A DNA stretch of 42,373 bases from an uncultured Bacteroidales bacterium (lineage in GTDB: Bacteria; Bacteroidota; Bacteroidia; Bacteroidales; Lentimicrobiaceae). The stretch covers positions 1 through 42,373 of the forward strand of contig CALCQV010000098.1 in assembly GCA_937894795.1 (NCBI GenBank), read 5' to 3'. Shown one piece after another: positions 1 through 7,844 of the stretch (position 1 is the stretch's first letter; each line of letters starts with the position of its first letter). The position numbers and the translations under genes are program-made. Below the pieces are notes generated by a model. It was not told the origin of the DNA and made no database searches. It saw nothing but the letters and a program-made list of their open reading frames with translations.

Positions 1-621
1 GGTGCGTCGGGAAGTGGCAAATCTACCATGGTCGACTTGTTGCCCCGCTTTTACGATGTTACAAAGGGCGAAATCCTTATAGATAATATTCCCATCAAAG
101 ATCTTGTAATCACTGATCTTAGAGCACTTATGGGAATTGTATCGCAGGAAACCATACTTTTTAATGGAACGGTTTTCGACAATATAGCCTTCAGCATGAC
201 CAATGTGAGCCTTGATGAAGTGATTGCAGCGGCCAAAGTAGCCAATGCACATGATTTCATTATGCAGATGCCCGATGGTTACCAGACAAATATTGGCGAC
301 CGGGGCATCAAGATGTCGGGTGGCCAGCGGCAGAGGTTAAGCATAGCCCGTGCAGTGCTCAAGAATCCACCGGTGTTGATTCTGGATGAAGCCACCTCGG
401 CACTTGATACCGAATCAGAAAGACTGGTGCAGGAGGCTTTGGTAAACCTCATGAAAAACCGCACCTCGGTAGTCATTGCCCACCGCCTCTCAACCGTTCA
501 GTTTGCCGATGAGATTGTTGTATTGCAAAACGGACGGATTGTTGAACGAGGAACCCACAATGTTCTTTTGGGCAAAGCCGGTGTTTATAAAAGACTCCAT
601 GATTTACAATCGTTTGAATAA
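1..621 (+). CDS. ABC exporter nucleotide-binding domain, 5'-truncated by the window edge (MsbA-like)
   Basis: The reading frame is open from base 1, so only the C-terminal part of the protein is present (206 codons). It begins inside the Walker A loop, GASGSGKST. The remaining ATPase motifs follow in order: Q-loop (GIVSQETILFN), ABC signature (MSGGQRQRLS), Walker B with D-loop (VLILDEATSALD) and H-loop (IAHRLS). The order and spacing are those of fused membrane-ATPase exporters of the MsbA/ABCB type, which would carry a six-helix domain upstream of the window. The family flips lipids or exports drugs and peptides across the inner membrane. The substrate cannot be judged from this fragment. 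The M20 hydrolase starts 33 bases downstream on the same strand and may be co-transcribed. Confidence 0.93.
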   Translation, partial: GASGSGKSTMVDLLPRFYDVTKGEILIDNIPIKDLVITDLRALMGIVSQETILFNGTVFDNIAFSMTNVSLDEVIAAAKVANAHDFIMQMPDGYQTNIGDRGIKMSGGQRQRLSIARAVLKNPPVLILDEATSALDTESERLVQEALVNLMKNRTSVVIAHRLSTVQFADEIVVLQNGRIVERGTHNVLLGKAGVYKRLHDLQSFE

Positions 622-654
622 TACTTTTCTTATAATTGAAAAGCCCCTTGCCTT

Positions 655-1845
655 ATGATAGAACAGATCAAGAAAACAGCAAAAGCCTTACTACCTGAGT
701 TGATAAGCATAAGGAGACATCTTCACCGGAATCCCGAGCTATCAATGAAAGAGGAGAACACCTCAGCCTTCATTGCTGCAAAACTGGAAGAGTACGGCAT
801 TAAATATACCCGCGGCATTGCCGTACATGGAATTGTGGCTCTGATAGAGGGAAGGAACCCCGGCAAGCATATTATTGCACTCCGTGCCGACATGGATGCC
901 CTGCCTATTGTGGAAGATAATAAGGAGGACTATTGCTCAGCCGTACCCAGCGTTATGCATGCCTGCGGACATGATGTTCACATGACTTGTCTTTTGGGGG
1001 CAGCAAAGATGCTGCAACAATTCAGAAATGAATTTGAAGGGACAATAAAGCTGCTGTTCCAGCCATCGGAAGAGCAATTCCCCGGTGGTGCCTCCATGAT
1101 GATCAGGGAGGGAGCTCTGAAAAATCCTGAGCCCCAACAGATGTACGGCCAACACGTCCTGCCATCACTGCAGGCGGGAAAAATTGGACTTAAACCTGGT
1201 AAATACATGGCCTCAACTGATGAAGTTTATCTTACGGTGAAGGGTAAAGGAGGACATGGAGCCACCCCCGATCTGAACATTGATCCTGTGCTTATTGCAG
1301 CTCATATACTGGTAGCCCTGCAACAGATCATAAGCCGTGATAAGAATCCGGTGTTGCCTGCCGTTCTTTCATTTGGCAGGTTTATTGCCGAGGGGCGCAC
1401 CAATATTATTCCATCAGAAGTCAAAATGGAAGGCACTTTGCGCACCTTTGACGAGAAGTGGCGTGCCGAAGCACACGCAAAAATCACCCTTATGGCTAAA
1501 GGTATTGCCGAAAGTATGGGTGCAACCTGTGAGGTCTTTATCGATAAAGGCTACCCATTCCTGGTAAACGATGCTGAGGTGACAGCTCAAACACGGAAAG
1601 CAGCGGTTGAATACCTTGGCTCAGAAAATGTTGTAGATCTTGACATGCGCCTGACGGCTGAGGACTTTGCCTATTATACCCAATTGGTGCCTTCATGTTT
1701 TTACCGGTTAGGTACCGGAAACGAAAGTAAAGGTATAGTCCATAACCTGCATACCCCTGAGTTTGATATAGATGAGGCGAGTTTGGAAACCGGTGCAGGT
1801 TTCATGGCCTATCTGGCACTGTCGGCTTTAACAAATCATCAATAA
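655..1845 (+). CDS. M20-family amidohydrolase / N-acyl-amino-acid carboxypeptidase
   Basis: A 396-residue protein, the usual length for the M20D amidohydrolases (hippurate hydrolase, IAA-amino acid hydrolase, N-acetyldiaminopimelate deacetylase). Metal-site motifs are visible: RADMDALP around residues 78-84, MHACGHDVHM at 101-110 (Cys104 and His106), QPSEE at 136-140 and a late LTAEDFAYY segment. GKGGHGATP in the middle marks the dimerisation (lid) domain. These enzymes split an acyl group or amino acid from an amide, usually in the cytoplasm. No signal peptide is present. The start is the ATG 33 bases after the ABC gene, with HLHRNPELS at the expected place near the N terminus. The substrate is unknown. 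An amino-acid or peptide salvage role fits the peptidase-rich window but is inference. Confidence 0.93.
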   Translation: MIEQIKKTAKALLPELISIRRHLHRNPELSMKEENTSAFIAAKLEEYGIKYTRGIAVHGIVALIEGRNPGKHIIALRADMDALPIVEDNKEDYCSAVPSVMHACGHDVHMTCLLGAAKMLQQFRNEFEGTIKLLFQPSEEQFPGGASMMIREGALKNPEPQQMYGQHVLPSLQAGKIGLKPGKYMASTDEVYLTVKGKGGHGATPDLNIDPVLIAAHILVALQQIISRDKNPVLPAVLSFGRFIAEGRTNIIPSEVKMEGTLRTFDEKWRAEAHAKITLMAKGIAESMGATCEVFIDKGYPFLVNDAEVTAQTRKAAVEYLGSENVVDLDMRLTAEDFAYYTQLVPSCFYRLGTGNESKGIVHNLHTPEFDIDEASLETGAGFMAYLALSALTNHQ

Positions 1846-1898
1846 TTGATTATTAGCCGGTTATAGGTATTAACAAGAGGTGAGTTTTCTCCAACAAC

Positions 1899-2690
1899 TT
1901 AGGTGAGCTTGAAATACTCCTTGATTTCCCTGATCACCCCATTGTCGTTGTTATGATGTTTGGTGACATAACGGGCTGACCTAAAAAGATCAGGATGTGA
2001 GTTTTTCATGGCATAGCTTACACCGGCCACTTCCAGCATTTCAAGGTCGTTCAGATAGTCGCCAAAAGCCATAACCTCTCCGGCTACAGCATTGCTGTGT
2101 TTCATGATCTCCTGCAATGCCGTGCCTTTGGTGGCGGTAGAATTTGTTATGTCAAGAAATATTTTTCCACCAATAGCCACGCGACAAAGATGCTGCATAT
2201 CATCGTAATAGGGTAGACTGTTGACTTCAGAACCTTGGAAATCACACATGGTAAACTTCAGCGTTACATCGTCAACCATAGTAAGATCATCAACAATCTG
2301 AAGTTTACTGTAGTATTTCCCGATCTCGTTGAGCAGCTCATCATGGCTATTTTCAATCCAGGCTGAATTCCTGCCGCATAGTATTGGCCACGCATTTTCA
2401 ATCATTCTTCCTCTCATGATCAATTCATTGGTCAGCTCCTTGTCAAGAGGATTCAAATGTATCAACTCAGGGCCCTTCATTGCTATGGCTCCATTTTCAG
2501 CGATTATGTAGACATCGTCGATTATTTCGCTGAATTGATCAGCAATGGTATAATATTGCCGGCCACTGGCCAATACCCATGTTATTTTTTCCTTACGGAA
2601 GTGTTTTTCGAGCTCCCTGAACTCCAAGGGTACCTGCTTTTCGTCATTAAGCAGAGTGCCGTCGAGGTCAGTGACTATAAGCCTTATCAT
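1899..2690 (-). CDS. Cof-type HAD-superfamily phosphatase
   Basis: The protein begins MIRLIVTDLDGTLLND, which places the nucleophile Asp8 and acid/base Asp10 of the HAD motif I (DxDGT) directly after the start. A C-terminal GDYLNDLEML provides motif IV, and the large inserted cap domain between them is typical of the Cof/IIB subfamily, which dephosphorylates sugar phosphates, FMN or pyridoxal phosphate. I chose the ATG at 2690 (263 codons) rather than the one at 2726. The 12 extra residues of the longer form are not hydrophobic or family-like, and the near-consensus -7 box TCACTTTG at 2733-2740 would leave the longer form without a leader. The gene converges on the M20 gene. The substrate cannot be predicted. 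Confidence 0.92.
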   Translation of the reverse strand: MIRLIVTDLDGTLLNDEKQVPLEFRELEKHFRKEKITWVLASGRQYYTIADQFSEIIDDVYIIAENGAIAMKGPELIHLNPLDKELTNELIMRGRMIENAWPILCGRNSAWIENSHDELLNEIGKYYSKLQIVDDLTMVDDVTLKFTMCDFQGSEVNSLPYYDDMQHLCRVAIGGKIFLDITNSTATKGTALQEIMKHSNAVAGEVMAFGDYLNDLEMLEVAGVSYAMKNSHPDLFRSARYVTKHHNNDNGVIREIKEYFKLT

Positions 2691-3182
2691 TTGATGGTTT
2701 GTGGTAGTTTCAAAATTACTGTTCATAAGTTTTGCAAAGTGACAACAAAAAGTTGATATACAGGCAGGTGCTCTTCTTAAAGATCTTTAATTATTGTTAA
2801 ATCAAGGATTAATGGCAATGGAATGGCCCCATACTAGCCCTTAAGTCGCTTCAACTCCAGTACAGGTCCAGTACAGGTCCAGTACAACTCCAGTTAATAA
2901 CCATATTTACTGGACCTATACTGGAGTTGTACTGGAGTTGCACTGGACCTGAAAATAATTAATCCCTAATGGATTCATCATTGCGATGGCAACGCAACCA
3001 AGTAACTGATTGGTTTTTGACTTATCACCGGCGGGTAGAAATGGAGAATTTGAATGACCATAAGGTAGAGATAATGCCTGGAGCCTTCTATGGAAAAAGG
3101 GGTGGCAAGTTGTGCATTGTGAATAATTGCCCTAAATTTGGAGAATTGACTTAACGGCTTAAACGACAATAAAGAGACGCAC
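2691..3182. other. Gene-free stretch with the inverted 11-bp array and one doubtful small frame
   Basis: This region of almost 500 bases separates the HAD gene from the HD-domain gene. It holds a likely promoter for the HAD gene near 2733-2740 on the minus strand and the eight-unit inverted repeat described separately. An open frame at 2969-3154 would encode 61 residues, but it has no recognised domain and an equally long frame lies on the opposite strand, so I do not call it a gene. The region just before 3183 carries a purine-rich AAAGAGA that may serve the HD gene. Confidence 0.6.
2852..2951. repeat. Eight 11-bp units: four, a 12-bp spacer, then four in inverted orientation
   Basis: Left arm 2852-2895 is four consecutive 11-bp units (CAACTCCAGTA, CAGGTCCAGTA twice, CAACTCCAGTT). 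The spacer is 2896-2907. Right arm 2908-2951 is four units in the opposite sense (TACTGGACCTA, TACTGGAGTTG twice, CACTGGACCTG). All units share ACTGGA and differ at a CC/GT pair. Calling the CC form A and the GT form B, the order moving outward from the spacer is B-A-A-B on the left and A-B-B-A on the right. A transcript or single strand could therefore fold into a 44-bp stem with one two-base mismatch in each unit. The function is unknown. Confidence 0.9.
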
Positions 3183-3854
3183 ATGTGCAATAATGCAGGA
3201 CCAGAGGATTACAAGGCAATCATTGATAAAACGGTTGGTTTCGTGAAGGAGCATCTCAAGGATGCGGAAGGGGGTCACGACTGGCATCATATAGAGCGGG
3301 TATGGAAGAATGCCTTACACATTGCAGAAAAGGAATGTACCGGCAACATATTGATAATTGAGCTGGGGGCTTTACTGCATGATATTGCTGATGCCAAGTT
3401 CAACAATGGTGATGAAACTTTAGGGCCACGTATTGCCGGTGAGTTTATGCATTCACTCGGGCTGTCTGAATCAATCACTGTGCCGGTTATTGAGATTATT
3501 GAGAATATCTCCTTCAGAAAGCAAAATAAACATAACACTCCAGGTTCAGAAGAGCTGAAGATAGTGCAGGATGCCGACAGGCTGGATGCGTTGGGCGCCA
3601 TTGGCATTGCCCGTGCCTTCAACTATGGGGGGTTCAAAAACCGACCGCTTTATGAGACAACAGAATTGAGCGGAAATGGCATAAATACCACTGTCGGGAA
3701 AGGTAATCATACTATTGGCCATTTTTATGAGAAATTACTTTTGCTCAAAGGGCTTATGAATACCCGGACAGGAAAAGCGATGGCAGAGGAAAGGCATGCT
3801 TATATGGTAAATTTCCTTGATGAGTTTTTCAAGGAGTGGGAAGGTGAGAGATAA
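3183..3854 (+). CDS. HD-domain phosphohydrolase (YpgQ/YedJ-like)
   Basis: A 223-residue soluble protein with the HD metal-binding pattern: GHDWHHIERV at residues 31-40 (first His), LLHDIAD at 64-70 (the His66-Asp67 doublet) and VQDADRLDALGAIGIARAF from about 128 (distal Asp). This arrangement and length match the small stand-alone HD proteins of the YpgQ/YedJ type, which hydrolyse nucleotides or pyrophosphate bonds. No other domain is present. The start ATG follows an AAAGAGACGCAC stretch. The gene converges with the tRNA-dihydrouridine synthase gene, with only four bases between the two stop codons. The substrate is unknown. The family call is firm, the biochemical role is not. Confidence 0.9.
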   Translation: MCNNAGPEDYKAIIDKTVGFVKEHLKDAEGGHDWHHIERVWKNALHIAEKECTGNILIIELGALLHDIADAKFNNGDETLGPRIAGEFMHSLGLSESITVPVIEIIENISFRKQNKHNTPGSEELKIVQDADRLDALGAIGIARAFNYGGFKNRPLYETTELSGNGINTTVGKGNHTIGHFYEKLLLLKGLMNTRTGKAMAEERHAYMVNFLDEFFKEWEGER

Positions 3855-3858
3855 CCGT

Positions 3859-4827
3859 TTATTCAGGGAGCTTTGATTCGTCAAACTCCTGAAATATTCG
3901 CTTCACGGCATCTTCATACTCGTCAAAGCTCTTTGCTTTTTTGATGATCCGTTTAACCTTATCAGGATTATCAAACCAGGTGAATAGATAATCCCAATAC
4001 TCCTTAAGCACATTGAGCAGCGTTAGCCGGTCGCTCATATCACTGCGATAACCATAGTAAAGATCATCCATAAACCTTTGGAGGGTTTCTTTCCTGTTTG
4101 CATGATTACCGGTTTTGTAAATTTCATCAGGTAGAAATGGATTCCCAAGTATTCCCCTGCCAATCATCCATCTTTCAACGTTTGGCATCATGGATGATAA
4201 CCGGTAGAAATCATCGGCAGAGAAGATATCGCCGTTATAGACAAACGGCACTTTAATAAGAGGCAGGACACCGAGAAGGAATTCCTTATGAGTCTCACCC
4301 GAATAGAGTTGTTTTCCAACCCGTGTATGAACCGCAAGTTCGTGAATAGGATAGGCATTGAACACGGGTATCAGGGCATTGAACTCATCGGGTTTCGCAT
4401 ATCCTAACCTGCATTTTATGGAGAAACGGATGGGCATGGAAGGCATTACATGATCAAGGATATCACTAATCATATCAGGATAGGGCAACATTCCCGATCC
4501 ACGCTTCTTGTCGGCAACCTGAGGGTAAGGACAGCCCAGATTCCAGTTGAGTTCTTTGAAGCCCAGCGATGCGCATATATGGGCGAACCTCAGTATTTCA
4601 GCTGCATCCTTGCTTAATATTTGTGGTACTATTTCAGCGGTGGATATTGTAAGATGTTGCAATTCATTGGCCTTACGGGTGGAAATGCGGCTTACATGAT
4701 CAATCTTGGCAAAGAAGGGTGTATAGTATTTTGTGACATTTTGAAAATACCGGGCATAAACACGACGGAATGTGTGAGTGGTGATTCCCTGAAAGGGTGC
4801 CAGATAAAGTTGAATTGCCGGTTTCAT
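3859..4827 (-). CDS. tRNA-dihydrouridine synthase
   Basis: A 322-residue flavoenzyme that reduces uridines in the tRNA D-loop with NADPH and FMN. Visible Dus features are the N-terminal LAPFQGITTHTFR, the NWNLGCPYPQVADKKRGSGM block with the conserved Cys99 of the active site, an FMN-contacting Lys in SIKCRLG near residue 139, HTRVGKQLYSG near 167, VYNGDIFSADD near 197 and IGRGILGNPFL near 222. It is somewhat divergent from E. coli DusA/B/C, as is common in Bacteroidota, so no subfamily letter is given. A TACTTTTG -7 box lies at 4835-4842 on the minus strand, so the transcript would be nearly leaderless. Confidence 0.93.
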   Translation of the reverse strand: MKPAIQLYLAPFQGITTHTFRRVYARYFQNVTKYYTPFFAKIDHVSRISTRKANELQHLTISTAEIVPQILSKDAAEILRFAHICASLGFKELNWNLGCPYPQVADKKRGSGMLPYPDMISDILDHVMPSMPIRFSIKCRLGYAKPDEFNALIPVFNAYPIHELAVHTRVGKQLYSGETHKEFLLGVLPLIKVPFVYNGDIFSADDFYRLSSMMPNVERWMIGRGILGNPFLPDEIYKTGNHANRKETLQRFMDDLYYGYRSDMSDRLTLLNVLKEYWDYLFTWFDNPDKVKRIIKKAKSFDEYEDAVKRIFQEFDESKLPE

Positions 4828-4834
4828 AAAAGTG

Positions 4835-4842
4835 CAAAAGTA
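4835..4842 (-). promoter_or_regulatory. Bacteroidota -7 box TACTTTTG for the Dus gene
   Basis: TACTTTTG on the minus strand matches the TAnnTTTG -7 consensus known for Bacteroidota. It lies eight bases before the ATG at 4827, leaving almost no 5' leader. No clear TTTG -33 element was found at the usual distance. Confidence 0.45.
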
Positions 4843-4924
4843 ATGATTACGAGAGTAATGAAGTAAACATTTATACCTGTTGCAAGGTTACAATGTTGGT
4901 TATTACGCACATTAGTTTTATTCG

Positions 4925-4932
4925 TATCTTTG
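4925..4932 (+). promoter_or_regulatory. Bacteroidota -7 box TATCTTTG for the cold-shock gene
   Basis: TATCTTTG matches the TAnnTTTG consensus. It sits 67 bases before the ATG at 5000, which leaves a leader of roughly 60 bases. This is plausible for a cold-shock transcript, which often carries a structured leader. The -33 region is not recognisable. Confidence 0.5.
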
Positions 4933-4999
4933 ATAAAGTTTATTTTCATGTTTTTTGGACAAAATATGAGAAGATTATTAGTAAATCAAGCAGTAAAAA

Positions 5000-5455
5000 A
5001 TGGCAAAATCGCAACAGGCAAGAAACAAGCAGGAAAAGGAAAAAATAAAATTTAAAAAGAAGCAGGACAAGGCACAAAAAAAGCTTGAACGACAGGCTGA
5101 ATCACGTGATGGTAGCAATCTTGATGATATGATTGCCTATGTTGATGAATACGGTCGTATTACTTCAACTCCACCTGATCCAACACAAAAGAAAGAAGTT
5201 ATCAAGGCTGAAGACATTGAAATAGATGTAAGGAATAAAAATGTGTCGAGAAGTGAAGACGTCCCGGCTACGGGTAAAGTTAGCTTCTTCAATGAAACAA
5301 AGGGTTATGGATTCATCAAGGATTCCATCAGTGGCGAAAGTTTGTTTGTACATATCAACTCAATAGAAGGCACCATAAAAGAGGGGGATACCGTTACTTT
5401 TGTTACGGAAAGAAGCCCTAAAGGGCTCAGTGCCGTGAATGTAAAAAAGATATAA
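5000..5455 (+). CDS. Cold-shock-domain RNA-binding protein with basic N-terminal extension
   Basis: The 151-residue protein has a C-terminal cold-shock domain from about residue 91, with RNP1 (KGYGFI, 101-106) and RNP2 (LFVHI, 115-119). The first 35 residues are extremely Lys/Gln/Arg-rich and probably form a charged helix. A linker of about 50 residues separates the two. Classical CspA proteins are about 70 residues, so the extension doubles the length. Cold-shock domains bind single-stranded RNA and DNA and melt RNA structure. The basic tail probably adds nucleic-acid or ribosome affinity (inference). The start ATG follows an A-rich stretch. The downstream response regulator is convergent, so the gene is probably monocistronic. 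Confidence 0.92.
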   Translation: MAKSQQARNKQEKEKIKFKKKQDKAQKKLERQAESRDGSNLDDMIAYVDEYGRITSTPPDPTQKKEVIKAEDIEIDVRNKNVSRSEDVPATGKVSFFNETKGYGFIKDSISGESLFVHINSIEGTIKEGDTVTFVTERSPKGLSAVNVKKI

Positions 5456-5506
5456 GTATCACACTCCACTGCCAATAGAATAGATAATCACCATATTGTG
5501 GAAACA

Positions 5507-6118
5507 TCACAGATGCCCTTGCTCCATTGCGAGCTTGATCAGTGATGCGGTATTTTTTGCGCCTAATTTGATAATGAGGTTCTTACGATGTGAATCAACC
5601 GTTAGCGGGCTGATATTCAGCTTATCTGCTATCTGATAGTTAGTCATACCTTCAGCAATCATATTCAGGACTTCCATTTCACGCCTTGATATGCATTTGG
5701 TTTTTAAATCCCCATTTATGTCCGGATTCCTGAGTTCCTCACCAAAATAGGTCTTGCCGTTGGCAATGGCCCTGATGGCATTTATGATTTCGTCGGGGCA
5801 GGTATTCTTCATAAGGCATCCATTTATACCCCTGTTTTTCAAATTGTTAATATAATTTGGGATATAGTTGATGGTAAGCAGCAGTATCCCTGAATTTGGC
5901 TGTAGCCGTCTAATGTCTTCAATCATTTTCATACCTACAGTGCTGCATAACATCAAGTCAAGGAGAATTACATCAGGTTGCGATTTCTTCAGAAACTGTA
6001 TACACTGCCTTGCATTATCAGTAATGCCCATAATTTCAATTTCAGGGATTGCTTTAAAGATACGAATCAGGCCTTCAGTCAGAATAGGGAAATCTTCAAC
6101 TATAAGTAATTTAATCAT
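5507..6118 (-). CDS. Orphan NarL/LuxR-type response regulator
   Basis: A 203-residue two-domain regulator. The receiver domain has the acidic pair in IVEDFP, phosphoacceptor Asp54 in VILLDLM, Thr82 in LLLTI and Lys104 in CLMKN. The C-terminal helix-turn-helix starts at ISRREMEVLNMIAEGMTN and continues through IADKLNISPLTVDSHRKN, the GerE/LuxR signature. Such proteins activate transcription when phosphorylated. No histidine kinase is adjacent. The PAS kinase near 22 kb is of the HisKA type and an unlikely partner. The gene diverges from a surface lipoprotein gene, with a perfect inverted repeat between them, so it may control that neighbour or itself (inference). Confidence 0.95.
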   Translation of the reverse strand: MIKLLIVEDFPILTEGLIRIFKAIPEIEIMGITDNARQCIQFLKKSQPDVILLDLMLCSTVGMKMIEDIRRLQPNSGILLLTINYIPNYINNLKNRGINGCLMKNTCPDEIINAIRAIANGKTYFGEELRNPDINGDLKTKCISRREMEVLNMIAEGMTNYQIADKLNISPLTVDSHRKNLIIKLGAKNTASLIKLAMEQGHL

Positions 6119-6200
6119 AACTGCTGTACTATAGTATACAAGCGGAATTTAAGAGGCGAAGTTCACCAAAATATCAATTGGAACTCTGAAACTGTTATAA

Positions 6201-6220
6201 AATCCACGTTTTCGTGGATT
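6201..6220. promoter_or_regulatory. Perfect 8-bp inverted repeat AATCCACG-TTTT-CGTGGATT
   Basis: The two perfect 8-bp arms with a TTTT centre lie between the divergent response regulator (start 6118) and lipoprotein (start 6274) genes. The symmetry and location fit a dimer operator. A terminator is unlikely because no T-run follows and no gene ends here. Confidence 0.5.
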
Positions 6221-6273
6221 GAATAGTATGTTAACCATTGTAATTTTGACGATTAAATAATCAATAATGTATT

Positions 6274-7728
6274 ATGAAGAACAAGTCTAAAATTATTTAT
6301 TTATTTTCAGTTATCTTACTGGGAATAGTAGCATTAGCTTCATGTGACAAAAAGGATGATAATCCTTCTATCACAAAATCAACCGACAAGCAGATCATTG
6401 CATTCAGATTTGATTCATTTACCCCTGCGGTTACAGCAACCATTGACCAGAACATGCATACCATAACTGCTGTCCTTCCCGAAGGCACGAATCTAACCAA
6501 TCTAATTCCTACTATTGTATGTTCAGACAAGGCTTCAGTTTCACCCATACCGGGAACTGCGGTTGACTTCACAAACCCTGTTGTTTATACTGTGACTGCA
6601 GAAGACCTTTCAGTGAATACATACATCGTTACGGTTACAACTTTAGGATCACAGGTTGAAGTGCTTTCAGGTGAATTATCTGAAAACAGGACCCTGCCAA
6701 ATGTAAGCAGTGGAATTGACTATATTATTGATGGATGGTTCAATATTGAAGGGAATGCACTATTGACAATTGAACCCGGAGTAAAAATTGTATTTGCAAA
6801 TACCTATTCAGGCATAAAGGTTGGCACGAATGCAGGATTGAAAATGTCGGGCACACTTGAAATGCCAATTATACTTACCGGTCCCGTGAATAATAACAAT
6901 AAGGGGTCATGGTATGGAATAGAATACAATTCAAACAGGGCCGACAATGTGATGAACTTTGTACAGGTTATAAATGCGGGTGCTTCAGGAAGTGTGGGAG
7001 CTGTAATAATAAATGACAATGCCCAACTTAAGATTACCAACAGTATAATTGACAGGTCAGCCCAAAGTGGATTATTTATCTATGAAGGCAATTTGGCAGA
7101 ATTCAATGGAAATACCATCAGTGATTGTGATAACTTCCCCATTGAGGCTGACAATATGATGAATCTTCAGAACCTGAATACCAATAATGCATTCATTGGA
7201 AATACAAATAATATGGTTAATGTGAACTATAGCCCTCAGCTGGAGCAAAGCTGCATTTTCAAGGAGATAACTATACCATACCTTGTCAATGGATTTGCCA
7301 CCAATTCAAATGTTGAGATTGAAGCGGGAGTAAATATCAAGTTCAAGAGCCAGTCAATTTTTGACATATACCCATCGGGGAAAGTAACGGCCATTGGCAC
7401 TGCACAGAAGCCCATTATAATGGAAGGACTTGAAGGCGATGCCGGTTATTGGGGAGGCATCTATTTGAACTCAGGCAGAGATAATATTATCAGCTATTGC
7501 AACATATCAGGTGGCGGTTATGATACATGGAATATGAGGTCAAATATAGCCATGTGGGATAATTCAAAACTGACAATCAGCAATTCAGTGATCAGCAACA
7601 GCACGGGATATGGTTTCCAGTATTCGTCATATATAACATTGAGCCATAGCAATGTAACTTTCCAAACATGTGCAATGGGCAATGTTTATGATTACGATAA
7701 TGAAATAGTATATGATACTCTGCCGTAA
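6274..7728 (+). CDS. Surface lipoprotein with N-terminal DUF5018-like domain and right-handed beta-helix
   Basis: The N terminus (hydrophobic stretch then ALASC, Cys24) is a lipoprotein signal. It is followed by DKKDD, close to the charged lipoprotein-export signal known in Bacteroidota, so surface display is likely. Residues about 40-125 resemble the small beta-sandwich repeats (DUF5018-like) found at the base of Bacteroidota surface proteins: IIAFRFDSF at the start, YTVTAEDLSVNTYIVTVT at the end. The remaining 350 residues are short beta-strand repeats rich in Asn, Gly and Ile, with recurring LEMPIILTG / AQKPIIMEG and NVMNFVQVINAG / NIISYCNISGGG pairs, as in parallel beta-helix proteins. 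No catalytic residues could be identified. A carbohydrate-binding or adhesive role is possible. Confidence 0.85.
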   Translation: MKNKSKIIYLFSVILLGIVALASCDKKDDNPSITKSTDKQIIAFRFDSFTPAVTATIDQNMHTITAVLPEGTNLTNLIPTIVCSDKASVSPIPGTAVDFTNPVVYTVTAEDLSVNTYIVTVTTLGSQVEVLSGELSENRTLPNVSSGIDYIIDGWFNIEGNALLTIEPGVKIVFANTYSGIKVGTNAGLKMSGTLEMPIILTGPVNNNNKGSWYGIEYNSNRADNVMNFVQVINAGASGSVGAVIINDNAQLKITNSIIDRSAQSGLFIYEGNLAEFNGNTISDCDNFPIEADNMMNLQNLNTNNAFIGNTNNMVNVNYSPQLEQSCIFKEITIPYLVNGFATNSNVEIEAGVNIKFKSQSIFDIYPSGKVTAIGTAQKPIIMEGLEGDAGYWGGIYLNSGRDNIISYCNISGGGYDTWNMRSNIAMWDNSKLTISNSVISNSTGYGFQYSSYITLSHSNVTFQTCAMGNVYDYDNEIVYDTLP

Positions 7729-7844
7729 TGGTATTTAGTATTGGCATATTACAATAATCAATACCAATGAAATAAATATTTATTGCTGCTGAACAAAATC
7801 ATGAACTTATTCTTTATATCAATAGTAAAACAAAAACAAAGCAA

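Noticed and set aside
2852..2951. 11-bp repeats read as a CRISPR array
   Set aside because: Units are contiguous with no unique spacers and lie in inverted halves, and no cas gene is near.
2969..3154. 61-codon frame between the repeat array and the HD gene
   Set aside because: No domain, no signal, and an equally long frame (2978-3190) on the opposite strand. Coding status cannot be supported.
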